Source: Streptomyces sp. A0642 (GTDB lineage Bacteria > Actinomycetota > Actinomycetes > Streptomycetales > Streptomycetaceae). From it: DNA of 64,000 nucleotides. How positions within the stretch are numbered: position 1 is the stretch's first letter; each line of letters begins with the position of its first letter. The DNA is taken from NCBI RefSeq assembly GCF_004795105.1, contig NZ_SSBL01000004.1, positions 124,001 through 188,000 on the forward strand, in the 5' to 3' direction. The position numbers and the translations under genes were made by a program. Shown piece after piece: positions 38,994 to 49,551 of the stretch. A model generated the notes under the pieces. The model was not told the DNA's origin and did no database searches. It saw only the letters and a program-made list of their open reading frames with translations.

Positions 38994-39039
38994 AAATCCC
39001 CGGTCCGCAATTGCGGACCGGGGATTTTCCCGAGTATAT
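38994..39039 (+). promoter_or_regulatory. HelD-gene promoter overlapped by a 34-bp perfect palindrome
   Basis: A loop-less palindrome (38994-39010 and 39011-39027) covers a -35-like TTGCGG at 39011-39016. After a 17-bp spacer comes TATATT at 39034-39039, a good -10. The arrangement suggests an operator. It also resembles a terminator hairpin (followed by TTTT), but no plus-strand gene lies upstream. Confidence 0.7.
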
Positions 39040-39042
39040 TGA

Positions 39043-39096
39043 GTGTTTCTGTGCGCCCACAGAAAAGGCCCCTCACCAGGGGCCACTAAGAAACAC
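39043..39096 (+). promoter_or_regulatory. Structured 5' leader of the HelD-like helicase gene
   Basis: Stem A: TTTCTGTG 39046-39053 with CACAGAAA 39058-39065. Stem B: 39067-39073 with 39078-39084. An alternative outer stem pairs GTGTTTCT 39043-39050 with AGAAACAC 39089-39096 and excludes stem A. The leader is about 70 nt, from the predicted start near 39046 to the ATG. Confidence 0.65.
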
Positions 39097-39114
39097 CATA
39101 TCCGTCAGGGAGCA

Positions 39115-41352
39115 ATGTTGTCAACTCGGGAAAGCGCCGAATTGCAGATGGAGCAGGAATTCATCGACCGGCTCTACGACCGTGTCGACGCGCTGCGCGG
39201 AGTCGCGGCCCAGCGCGTCGAGGAAGCGCTGACGCCGGTGGGGACCGGGCTTCAGGCCCGTCTGGAGCGCGATGTGCTCGTCTCCGAACGCTCCGGGCTG
39301 CTGTCCGCTCTGAACGCGGTGGACGGCTCTTTGTGTTTCGGCCGCATCGATCTCTCCGACGGCGCCGCGCACCATATCGGCCGCATCGGAATCCGCGAGG
39401 ACGACGCCGCGCACACGCCCCTGCTGATCGACTGGCGTGCGCCGGTCGCCCGCCCCTTCTATCTCGCCACCGGACACACGCCCATGGGACTGCGGCGGCG
39501 CCGGCACCTCACCACCGAGGGCCGGACCGTCACCGAGCTGCACGACGAGATCCTCGACGTGGGGGACCACCGGCGCACCGGTTTCGAGGACCCGTCCGGT
39601 GACACGGTGCTGCTCGCCGCGGTGAACTCCGCCCGCACCGGTCGCATGGGCGACATCGTGCGCACCATCCAGGCGGAGCAGGACCGCATCATCCGTGCCC
39701 CGCACCGAGGCGTGCTCGTGGTCGAGGGCGGTCCCGGCACCGGCAAGACGGCGGTGGCGCTGCACCGCGCGGCGTTCCTGCTGTACGAGCACCGCGAGCT
39801 GCTCGCCAAGCGCGCCGTCCTGATCGTGGGCCCCAACCCGGCCTTCCTGAGCTACATCGGCGAGGTGCTGCCCGCGCTGGGCGAGACCGGCGTGCTGCTC
39901 GCCACCCAGGCCGAGCTGTTCCCCGGGGTCCACGCCGACGGCACGGACACGCCCCGCGCCGCGGCCGTCAAGGGCGGTGAGCCGATGGCGGAGGCGCTCG
40001 CCATGGCGGTGCGCGACCGGCAGGTGCTGCCCGAGCCCGGCGCACCTCTGGTCATCGCGCACGACGACGGGGACCTGATCCTCGACTGGGAGATCGCCTA
40101 CGAGGCACGGCAGGCGGCCCGCGACACCCTGCTGCCCCACAATCTCGCCCGCCCGCACTTCGCGTTCCGCGTCATCGACGCCCTCACCGCGCAGCTCACG
40201 GAGCGCATCGGGGCCGACCCGTACGGCGGTCCCAACTTCCTGGGCCCCGACGACATCGCGCAGCTCGGCAAGGCGGTCGCCGTCAGCACGGCGGTGCACA
40301 GCGCCATCGACGAGCTGTGGCCGCCGCTCACCCCGCAGGGGTTCCTCGGCGACTACCTCGCCGCCCCCGTGTACCTACCGGCCGAGGACGCCGAGGCGAT
40401 CCGGCGCGCACCCGGCGACGGCCGGTGGACCTCCGCCGACGTGCCGCTGCTCGACGAGGCGGCGGAGCTGCTCGGGGTCGACGACAGCGCCGAGCGGGCG
40501 GCCGCGGAGGCCGAGCGCCAGGAGCGGATCGCGTATGCGCAGGGCGTGCTGGAGCTGTCGAGGGGCTCGGAGTCGTTCGAGTTCGAGGACGAGGAGTCCG
40601 AGGTCCTGGCCGCCCACGACATCGTCGACGCGGAGCGGATGGCGGACCGCCAGGAGGAGGCCGATCACCGCAGCGCGGCCGAGCGCGCCGCCGCCGACCG
40701 CACCTGGGCGTTCGGGCACATCATCGTCGACGAGGCGCAGGAGCTGTCGCCGATGGCGTGGAGGCTGCTGATGCGCCGCTCGCCGACCCGGTCGATGACC
40801 CTGGTCGGCGACCCCGCGCAGACCTCGGAGGAGGCCGGCGTCGGCTCGTGGAAGAAGATCCTGGAACCGTACGTCGGCGACCGCTTCGAGCATGTCGCGC
40901 TGAAGGTCAACTACCGTACGCCCGCAGAGATCATGGAGCTGGCCGCCCGGGTGCTGCGCGCCGACGACCCCTCCTTCGAGCCGCCCGCCTCGGTGCGGTC
41001 GACGGGTGAGGCGCCGTGGCTCCGGGAGTCCGGCGAGGACCTGGCCGGCGCGGTGGCCCGCGCGGTCCTGGAGCTGACGCCGCAGGAGGGCCGCCTCGCG
41101 GTGATCGCGCCGCGGGCGCTCCACGAGGAGATCGCCGCTCCCCTGACCGGAGTCACCGCCGGCGCCGAGCCGGATCTGACCCACCCCGTGGTCCTGCTCG
41201 ACCCGCGGGAGGCGAAGGGGCTGGAATTCGACCACGTGCTGGTCGTGGAGCCCGCGCGGTTCGGGACCAGTGATCTGTACGTGGCGCTGACCCGGGCCAC
41301 CCAGCGCCTGGGCGTCATCCACCGGGAGGAGCTGCCCGAGGCGCTGCGCTGA
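39115..41352 (+). CDS. HelD-family RNA polymerase-recycling helicase/ATPase
   Basis: About 745 aa, superfamily 1. N-terminal helical arm (AELQMEQEFIDRLYDRVDALRG), Walker A EGGPGTGKTAVALHR, Walker B HIIVDEAQELS, TLVGDPAQTS, VNYRTPAEIM and the last helicase motifs DPREAKGLEFDHVLVVEP and YVALTRAT. HelD proteins pry stalled RNA polymerase from DNA; some actinobacterial members (HelR) protect it from rifamycins. Whether this is HelR needs comparison. AGGGAG lies 2 nt before ATG 39115 and 5 nt before an in-frame TTG at 39118, so the start may be either. Confidence 0.93.
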   Translation: MLSTRESAELQMEQEFIDRLYDRVDALRGVAAQRVEEALTPVGTGLQARLERDVLVSERSGLLSALNAVDGSLCFGRIDLSDGAAHHIGRIGIREDDAAHTPLLIDWRAPVARPFYLATGHTPMGLRRRRHLTTEGRTVTELHDEILDVGDHRRTGFEDPSGDTVLLAAVNSARTGRMGDIVRTIQAEQDRIIRAPHRGVLVVEGGPGTGKTAVALHRAAFLLYEHRELLAKRAVLIVGPNPAFLSYIGEVLPALGETGVLLATQAELFPGVHADGTDTPRAAAVKGGEPMAEALAMAVRDRQVLPEPGAPLVIAHDDGDLILDWEIAYEARQAARDTLLPHNLARPHFAFRVIDALTAQLTERIGADPYGGPNFLGPDDIAQLGKAVAVSTAVHSAIDELWPPLTPQGFLGDYLAAPVYLPAEDAEAIRRAPGDGRWTSADVPLLDEAAELLGVDDSAERAAAEAERQERIAYAQGVLELSRGSESFEFEDEESEVLAAHDIVDAERMADRQEEADHRSAAERAAADRTWAFGHIIVDEAQELSPMAWRLLMRRSPTRSMTLVGDPAQTSEEAGVGSWKKILEPYVGDRFEHVALKVNYRTPAEIMELAARVLRADDPSFEPPASVRSTGEAPWLRESGEDLAGAVARAVLELTPQEGRLAVIAPRALHEEIAAPLTGVTAGAEPDLTHPVVLLDPREAKGLEFDHVLVVEPARFGTSDLYVALTRATQRLGVIHREELPEALR

Positions 41353-41383
41353 TTCCGTCCGCCCGCCGGACGCGCACGGCGCG

Positions 41384-41938
41384 CTACCCGTGGCTGGGGA
41401 CCTCGCGCCGGAGCTGCGCCGTGAGGTGGTGCCGCAGACGGTGGCCGACGGCCGCGAGATCGTGGACGAAGTCGAGGGTGTCGTCGTCCGCCAGGGTGTA
41501 CCGGCGGCGGCTGGCCTCGACGTCCTTGGCCGTGGGCGTGACCGCCACCTGGTGGGTGGTGAGGTCGAGCGCGCCCCCGTCCGCGCGGCCGGTCAGGATC
41601 TCCGCGACGCCCGTGGGCTGGGTGATCAGCGCCTCCACCCGGCCGTCGGGCTGCATGCGCCACCAGCCGCTCTCCCGCGCCGCCGGGCGCAGGGGGAGAC
41701 CGTCCGCGTCCAGCAGCCAGGCACGCGCCTCGTAGTGGAGGAAGGGCCGCCCGTCATGGCTGAAGGTGACCTCCTGCGCGTACGTGAAGTCCTCCGCGAG
41801 GGTCGGATACCCGCCGCGGCCGCGACCCGTCCATCTGCCCAGGAACCCGAGCAGCGGTTCCAGCAGCGGATGCGGCGCGGGGGATTCGTCCGGGCCGAAG
41901 GCGTCGGGGTACGGGGGTGTCCTTGCGGGGTCGGACAT
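41384..41938 (-). CDS. Nitrobindin-like heme-binding beta-barrel (FABP/THAP4 family)
   Basis: 184 aa. [13 protein letters not shown] is the GxWxGxG barrel motif, followed by alternating beta strands ([34 protein letters not shown]) and a C-terminal [13 protein letters not shown] helix where the heme-ligand His is expected. Family members bind ferric heme and isomerise peroxynitrite. It lies downstream of katG in the same direction across a terminator, consistent with an oxidative or nitrosative stress role. Confidence 0.85.
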   Translation of the reverse strand: MSDPARTPPYPDAFGPDESPAPHPLLEPLLGFLGRWTGRGRGGYPTLAEDFTYAQEVTFSHDGRPFLHYEARAWLLDADGLPLRPAARESGWWRMQPDGRVEALITQPTGVAEILTGRADGGALDLTTHQVAVTPTAKDVEASRRRYTLADDDTLDFVHDLAAVGHRLRHHLTAQLRREVPSHG

Positions 41939-42021
41939 GGGTGCGCTCCTGGATCGGGGCCGGGGGGCTGGCCGGTTGGCAGCCTAAGACCGGGGCGGCG
42001 GGGCGCCGCCCCGCGACACAG

Positions 42022-42056
42022 GTCCGGGCCGGCCCCGTGGAGAGGCCGGCCCGGAC
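42022..42056 (-). terminator. katG terminator
   Basis: A perfect 13-bp GC-rich stem (42022-42034 with 42044-42056) starts 7 bp after the katG stop. Confidence 0.85.
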
Positions 42057-42062
42057 GCGGCG

Positions 42063-44318
<2,256 letters not shown>

Positions 44319-44445
44319 TCACGGTGCTGAGGAACTGCGGACGACGGGAAGGCCGGGGCCGGGTGCCGGGGCGAGCGGCCCCGTCTCCTGAAATCACGGA
44401 CTTCTCCGCACTGCTGTCCTGTCCCTTGGCTGTCGACCGGAACTG

Positions 44446-44473
44446 ATCCTACGATGGACATAGTCCAAGTCAA
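44446..44473 (-). promoter_or_regulatory. katG promoter with embedded Fur-family operator
   Basis: On the minus strand, TTGACT (44468-44473), a 16-bp spacer and TAGGAT (44446-44451) form a good promoter. The spacer contains the inverted repeat TGGACTATGTCCA (44455-44467), likely the binding site of the divergent Fur-family protein. Confidence 0.82.
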
Positions 44474-44533
44474 TACGAACGACAGGCATCTACCGCTCCA
44501 TTCGTCCGACAACGCACAGTAAGGCTGGTGGGC

Positions 44534-44950
44534 ATGAGTGACCTGCTGCAACGGCTTCGCGCACGTGGCTGGCGGATGACGGCTCAACGCCGGGTGGTCG
44601 CCGAGGTACTCGCGGGCGAGCACGTCCACCTCACCGCGGACGAGGTCCTCGCACGCGCCACCTCCCGGCTGCCGGAGATCTCCCGCGCCACCGTCTACAA
44701 CACCCTCGGTGAACTCGTCTCGCTCGGCGAGGTGATCGAGGTGGCGACCGACGGCCGTGCCAAGCGCTACGACCCGAACGCCCATCACCCCCACCAGCAC
44801 CTGGTGTGCTCCGGCTGCGGCGCCATCCGGGACGTCCACCCCTCGGGCGACCTTCTCGCGGAGCTGCCGGAGTCCGAGCGGTTCGGTTTCACCGTCTCGG
44901 AGGCCGAGGTGACCTACCGGGGCCTGTGCCCGGACTGCGGACCTGTCTGA
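44534..44950 (+). CDS. furA: Fur-family regulator of catalase (FurA/CatR-like)
   Basis: 138 aa. Winged helix (RMTAQRRVVAEVLAG, ISRATVYNTLGELVSLGEV), regulatory metal His cluster in NAHHPHQHLVCSGCG, and structural zinc Cys pairs CSGCG and CPDCG. Close to the redox-sensing FurA/CatR group beside catalase genes. I start at ATG 44534, 9 nt after AAGG; the GTG at 44528 is too close. It is divergent from katG, whereas furA and katG are commonly in tandem in other actinobacteria. Confidence 0.92.
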   Translation: MSDLLQRLRARGWRMTAQRRVVAEVLAGEHVHLTADEVLARATSRLPEISRATVYNTLGELVSLGEVIEVATDGRAKRYDPNAHHPHQHLVCSGCGAIRDVHPSGDLLAELPESERFGFTVSEAEVTYRGLCPDCGPV

Positions 44951-44993
44951 CCGGCGCGTACGGGCGGCCGTCCGGGCGTAGGCTTCGCTCACC

Positions 44994-47060
44994 ATGAACG
45001 CGGCGGGGGCGGAGCGCATGACGGGTGAGTCGGCAACGAGGTGGGCGTCCGCCCTCGATTCTGTCGTGGTGTACGCGCAGGGGGCCCTCTGCAGCCGGCT
45101 GGCCCGCGGCGGTGTGCCGTCCGACGGCCGGGTACGGGTGACGGGGCTGCCCCGTTCCCTGGACCCGGGTTCGTTGCGGGTCCGGGTCCTGGGCGCCCCG
45201 GGGGTGCGTGTCACCGAGGCCCGGGTGGAGGTCGACGCCGCGCTGCCCGGCACGGACACCACGGACACGTTGCGGCGCGAGTACGAGCGGCTGAACGACG
45301 CGTACGAGGCGGCGCTGGGGCGCCGGCACCGGCAGTTGCTCGTGATCGAGGAGGTCAGGGCCCTTCACCCGGTCCCGCCGCCCCGCAAGCGTGACGACCC
45401 GCACCGCCGCACCCCGGCCGACGCATGGCTGGAGCTCGCCGGCTTCGTCGACGGCCGGCTGGCGGGACTGCACGACCGGCTCGTCGGGCTGGAGGATGCG
45501 GTGCGCGACGCCGAGCACGCCCTGGCGGTCGCCGCGGACCGGCTCGAACGCGGCTCCACGGACGCGCCGTCGGCGCACGTGGAGACCACGGTCTGCGCGG
45601 CCCTGACCCTCGACGGCGCCGCCGGCGCCGAGGTGGAACTGGAGCTGGAGTACGGGGTGCCGGGCGCCGTCTGGGTGCCCACGTACCGCCTCGGCCACCG
45701 CCAGGGAGCCGACAGCGGGCACCTCGTGCTGCGCGCCTCGGTCGCCCAGCGGACCGGCGAGGACTGGACCGGCGTACGCATCGCGCTGGCCACCGCCGAT
45801 CTCCGGCGCCGCACCGACCTGCCGAGGCTCCGTTCGGTCCGGATCGGCCGCAGCCAGCCCGCCCCCGCCCCGTCCGGCTGGCGTGAACCCCCGGCCGGGC
45901 TCGTCGGCCTCTTCTCCGGGTACGACGCGGCAGGCCCCGGCCCGGACCGGACGCCCGGGCCCGTGGCCGTCGGCGGCCCGCCCCCCGGCGCGGCCGCATC
46001 CGCGCCCGGACCCGTCCCCATGCCGCCACCGCCGGCACCGCAGGGTTACGGCGGTCCCCCCGCGCCGGGCGGCGCTCCCCCGGAAGCGTTCGGCGGCGCG
46101 ATGCCCGCGCCCCCCGCACCGGCCGGGGCGCGACCGCGCGGCAGGTCGCGTTCCGGGCCCCCCGCGGCGCCGCCCGCTCCCGGCACGGCCGCCTCGCCGC
46201 CCCCTCCGGTCCCGGCGGCAGGTCCGCCGCAGCCGAGCGGCGCGGAGCTCGACTACGCCGGCCTCGCCCTGTGCGGCCCGGACGAGCAGGGCGATCGCAG
46301 AGGCCGGCTGTTCCCCGGCTCCCCGTTCGACCCGGTGGCGGCCGAATACCGGCGGCGCGCCGAAACGGTGGCCTCGCTGCCGCTGCCGGGGCACGCCGTG
46401 CGTCCCCGCGAGTCGGCCGGTTCCTTCGACCACCGTTTCGATGCCGCGGCACGCGCCGACATCCCGTCGGACGGCGACTGGCACACCGTCACCGTCGGCG
46501 AGGTCGCGGTCGGCCTGCGGACCGAGTACCTCTGCGTGCCGTCCGTGGAGCAGACCGTCTACGCCACGCTGGTGCTTTCCAACGCGACCGGCCAGGCGCT
46601 GCTCGCCGGACCGGTGGACGTCAGCGTCGACGACGCCTTCCTGCTGACCGCCGCGCTGCCCACGCTGGCGCCCGGCCAGGTCCGCCGGGTGGGGCTGGGA
46701 CCGGCCGAGGGCATCCGCGTGACACGCCGTACGCACGTGCACGAGTCGACCTCGGGCCTGCGCAACAACACCACCGTGCTCGACCACCGCGTCCACGTGG
46801 AGCTCGTCAACCGCCTGCCCGGGCCCGTCACGGTCGAAGTCCGCGAACGGGTACCGGTCACCTCCGAACCGGATGTCAGGATCGAGGAACGGGCCGACTG
46901 GACGGCGCCCGACGGGGGCACAGGTCCCGATCGGCACGCCCCGGGCACCCGGATCTGGCGACTGGACCTGCCCGCCGGGGCCACCGCCGCCCTCGACGGC
47001 GGCTACGACATACGCATCCCGGCCGGCAAGGCCCTGGCCGGCGGAAACCGCAGGAGCTGA
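44994..47060 (+). CDS. DUF4139 (MuiA-like) domain protein with Pro/Ala-rich insertion
   Basis: 688 aa, first of two tandem relatives. N-terminal beta domain (VVYAQGALCSRLAR), a predicted coiled-coil around residues 85-190, then the DUF4139 region with WVPTYRLGH, QRTGEDWTGVRIALATADL and YLCVPSVEQTVYATL. It is split by ~150 residues of Pro/Ala/Gly-rich low complexity (about 285-415). No signal or membrane span. MuiA-type proteins are poorly understood; the name comes from a Pseudomonas mucoidy effect. ATG 45018 is an alternative start. Confidence 0.85.
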   Translation: MNAAGAERMTGESATRWASALDSVVVYAQGALCSRLARGGVPSDGRVRVTGLPRSLDPGSLRVRVLGAPGVRVTEARVEVDAALPGTDTTDTLRREYERLNDAYEAALGRRHRQLLVIEEVRALHPVPPPRKRDDPHRRTPADAWLELAGFVDGRLAGLHDRLVGLEDAVRDAEHALAVAADRLERGSTDAPSAHVETTVCAALTLDGAAGAEVELELEYGVPGAVWVPTYRLGHRQGADSGHLVLRASVAQRTGEDWTGVRIALATADLRRRTDLPRLRSVRIGRSQPAPAPSGWREPPAGLVGLFSGYDAAGPGPDRTPGPVAVGGPPPGAAASAPGPVPMPPPPAPQGYGGPPAPGGAPPEAFGGAMPAPPAPAGARPRGRSRSGPPAAPPAPGTAASPPPPVPAAGPPQPSGAELDYAGLALCGPDEQGDRRGRLFPGSPFDPVAAEYRRRAETVASLPLPGHAVRPRESAGSFDHRFDAAARADIPSDGDWHTVTVGEVAVGLRTEYLCVPSVEQTVYATLVLSNATGQALLAGPVDVSVDDAFLLTAALPTLAPGQVRRVGLGPAEGIRVTRRTHVHESTSGLRNNTTVLDHRVHVELVNRLPGPVTVEVRERVPVTSEPDVRIEERADWTAPDGGTGPDRHAPGTRIWRLDLPAGATAALDGGYDIRIPAGKALAGGNRRS

Positions 47061-47068
47061 CACCCCTC

Positions 47069-48631
47069 ATGTCCACGGCCCCGAAGCCGATCGCCCTCCC
47101 CGTCACCGCCGTCACGTGCCTCGAGGATCGCGCCCACGTCGAGCGCACCGCCGTGCTCGACCTGGAGGCCGGGGTCCAGCGGCTGCGGCTGGGACCGGTC
47201 AGTGCGCTGGCCGTCGACCGGACGCTCCATGCGGAGCTGACGTCCGAACACCCCGCGACCGTGCTCGACCTGCGGCTCGTCCGCACCTGGACGCCGCGCG
47301 AGCCGGCGCCGCCCACGGAGGACGACTCCGTTCTGCGCCACCGCGTCCACGGCCTCGAAGAGGAACAGCGGGCCCTGGGGCAGCGCCGTGACCGGCTGAA
47401 GGCCCGCCTCGACCTGCTCGGCCGTCTCGCCACGGACCTGCTGCGGGAGATCGGCGAGGGCGCCGGTTCCGGGGAGACGGAGCTGCCCCGCTGGTCCCGC
47501 GAACTGGACCGGGTGGACGCCGAGCGCGATACGCACGCCGAGGAACTGCGCGTCGTGCAGGCCCGGCTGACCGCTGTCGGCGCCGAACTCTCCGACCTGC
47601 GGACGGCCCTGTCCCTCGCGGAGGAGGAACCGGCCGAACTGGTCGGCCACATCGAGCTGGCCGTACGGACCTCGGCCGCTGGACCCGTCGGGCTGCGCCT
47701 GAGCCACCTCACCCCGTGCGCCCTGTGGCGGCCCGCCTACCGGGCGGTGCTCGACGGCGACGCCGTGACGCTGGAGACCGACGCGATGGTCTGGCAGCGC
47801 ACCGGCGAGGACTGGTCGCACGTACGGCTGACCCTGTCGACCGCCCGCTCGGCGGCGGCCACCGAGCCGCCACGGCTGGACGAGGACCGGCTGACGCTCA
47901 GGGACCGCTCCGCGGAGGAGCGCCGCACGGTCGACGTCGAACTGCGCGAGGAGGAGACCGGGAGCCTCGGACCGGCTCCGGTGCTCGGCCTGCCCGGGGT
48001 GGACGACGGGGGCGAGGCGCGGGTCCTGAGTTCGCCCGCACCGGTCTCGGTCCCCGGTGACGGCCGCGCCCACCGGGTGCGGCTCTCCGCCTTCACCACG
48101 GCCGCACCGAGCGAGTACGCGTGCGCGCCGGAGCTGTCCCCTCTGGTCACCCACGTCGTGCGGTTCGACAACCGGTCCGGCCACGCCCTGCTCGCCGGTC
48201 CCGTGGACCTCGTTCGCGGCAGTGGGTTCAGCGGCCGCGGCACGCTGGACTTCGCTGCACCGGGCTCCCCCGTCGAGCTGGCCTTCGGCAGCCGGGACGA
48301 CTACCGGGTGGTCCGGTACGCCGAGGAGTCCCGCGACTCCACGGGACTCACCCAGCGGACCGTTCTCACCCGCACGGTCCGGCTGCACCTGTCCCGCTTC
48401 TCCGCCCCGGGCGAGCACGGCGACCGCGTGGTGACCCTCCGGGAACGCGTCCCCGTCTCCGAGGTCGCGGCGGTGCACGTACGCCTGCACGAGTACGCCT
48501 GCTCCCCGGTGCCGGACGGGGTGGACGCCGAGGGCATCGTCCGCTGGGACCTCACGCTCCCGCCGGGCGGACGCCGCACGGTCACCCTGGTGTACGAGCT
48601 GTCGGCGAGCGGCAGAGTCACCGGCATCTGA
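47069..48631 (+). CDS. DUF4139/mucoidy-inhibitor MuiA family protein
   Basis: 520 aa. N-terminal CLEDRAHVERTAVLDLEAGVQRLRLG (the DUF4140-like start), coiled-coil around residues 90-190, then LTPCALWRPAYRAVLDGD, VWQRTGEDWSHVRLTLSTA and a C-terminal beta region ending GGRRTVTLVYEL. It is 8 bp after the larger paralogue and shares its layout without the Pro/Ala insertion, so the pair probably arose by duplication and may form a hetero-complex. Function unknown. Confidence 0.87.
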   Translation: MSTAPKPIALPVTAVTCLEDRAHVERTAVLDLEAGVQRLRLGPVSALAVDRTLHAELTSEHPATVLDLRLVRTWTPREPAPPTEDDSVLRHRVHGLEEEQRALGQRRDRLKARLDLLGRLATDLLREIGEGAGSGETELPRWSRELDRVDAERDTHAEELRVVQARLTAVGAELSDLRTALSLAEEEPAELVGHIELAVRTSAAGPVGLRLSHLTPCALWRPAYRAVLDGDAVTLETDAMVWQRTGEDWSHVRLTLSTARSAAATEPPRLDEDRLTLRDRSAEERRTVDVELREEETGSLGPAPVLGLPGVDDGGEARVLSSPAPVSVPGDGRAHRVRLSAFTTAAPSEYACAPELSPLVTHVVRFDNRSGHALLAGPVDLVRGSGFSGRGTLDFAAPGSPVELAFGSRDDYRVVRYAEESRDSTGLTQRTVLTRTVRLHLSRFSAPGEHGDRVVTLRERVPVSEVAAVHVRLHEYACSPVPDGVDAEGIVRWDLTLPPGGRRTVTLVYELSASGRVTGI

Positions 48632-48724
48632 CCCCGGCGCAGCCCGCACGGGCCGCTGCCGGAACGGAGTCGCGCAGGAGCGGCCCGCCGCGCCCGCGCA
48701 CCGCCCCGCAGCGGCGCCGGCGGG

Positions 48725-49078
48725 TCAGTAGTACTGAGCCATGCAGAACTCGTGCCCCTCGGGATCGGTCATGACGACGACCACGCCCTCGTCGTATGCG
48801 TGGCGTTCGCCGGTGAACCCGCCGCCGAGAGCGATGGCTTGGGCCATGCCCTGCTCGATGTCGTCGACCGCCACGTCGAGGTGGAGGCGCACTTTGCCCT
48901 GCTTCGGCTCGGCCACCGGCTGGAAGACGAGGCGGGGCAGCGGGTCGTCGCGGTGGCCGAGGTAGATCCAGCCGGGCTCGGAAGGCCCCTGCGGGCGGTC
49001 CAGCAGCACGCTCCAGAAGGCCGCCACCCGTTCCACGTCGACGCAGTCGACCGTCACTCCGGCCCATCGGTTCGTCAT
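48725..49078 (-). CDS. VOC/glyoxalase-like domain protein
   Basis: 117 aa: VTVDCVDVERVAAFWSVLL at the start and VVMTDPEGHEFCMAQYY at the end are the paired VOC motifs, with candidate ligands Glu in GHEFC and His in RLHLDV. ATG 49078 has AGGAG about 11 nt upstream. Common in streptomycetes; the substrate cannot be predicted. Confidence 0.85.
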   Translation of the reverse strand: MTNRWAGVTVDCVDVERVAAFWSVLLDRPQGPSEPGWIYLGHRDDPLPRLVFQPVAEPKQGKVRLHLDVAVDDIEQGMAQAIALGGGFTGERHAYDEGVVVVMTDPEGHEFCMAQYY

Positions 49079-49225
49079 GTCGTCAGCACTCCTGTTTCGT
49101 GTGTGAGGGGGGGCGAACTCGCGTTTCAACAAGGTCGGTTGTCCCACACGGCCGGTTGGTGCGCCGCCGGGGGGCCGTGCCCGCCGGCTCGGCTGCCGCG
49201 GCCCCGCGCCTGAGAGGATCCGTCC

Positions 49226-49513
49226 ATGAGCAGCGACCCGGAAGTGAGCGCTCTGGCGATCAACGTCACGGTCCCGGAGGCGCTCCGTTGGACGGACACC
49301 CGACGCGGTGAGGCGTTCACCCTGACCACGATCAACATCCGGCTGCTTCCGGACGGTCGCCTTGCGGCGAAGGCCTACGGGCGGCCGGTCGGCGGCGGTC
49401 GGGGCGCCTACGTGTCCTTCCCCCTCCCCGACCGACCGGAGCTGGCCGCCCTGGTCGCCGGGGCCGCCGGCCGCGCCGGCGCGCTGTGGGCAGCGCATCG
49501 CGGTCTCGGCTGA
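49226..49513 (+). CDS. Small conserved hypothetical protein
   Basis: 95 aa, starting MSSDPEVSALAINVTVPEAL, mixed alpha/beta composition, no signal or membrane span. GAGAGG is 8 nt before the ATG and third-position GC is high, so it is probably real. I recognise no family. Confidence 0.65.
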   Translation: MSSDPEVSALAINVTVPEALRWTDTRRGEAFTLTTINIRLLPDGRLAAKAYGRPVGGGRGAYVSFPLPDRPELAALVAGAAGRAGALWAAHRGLG

Positions 49514-49551
49514 GCCCGGCCGGGCCCGAGAAGCCGCGTGGAGCTGCCGGG

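Noticed and set aside
38994..39027. Rho-independent terminator only
   Set aside because: No plus-strand gene precedes it, and it overlaps a good -35/-10 pair for the helicase; an operator role fits better, though not exclusively.
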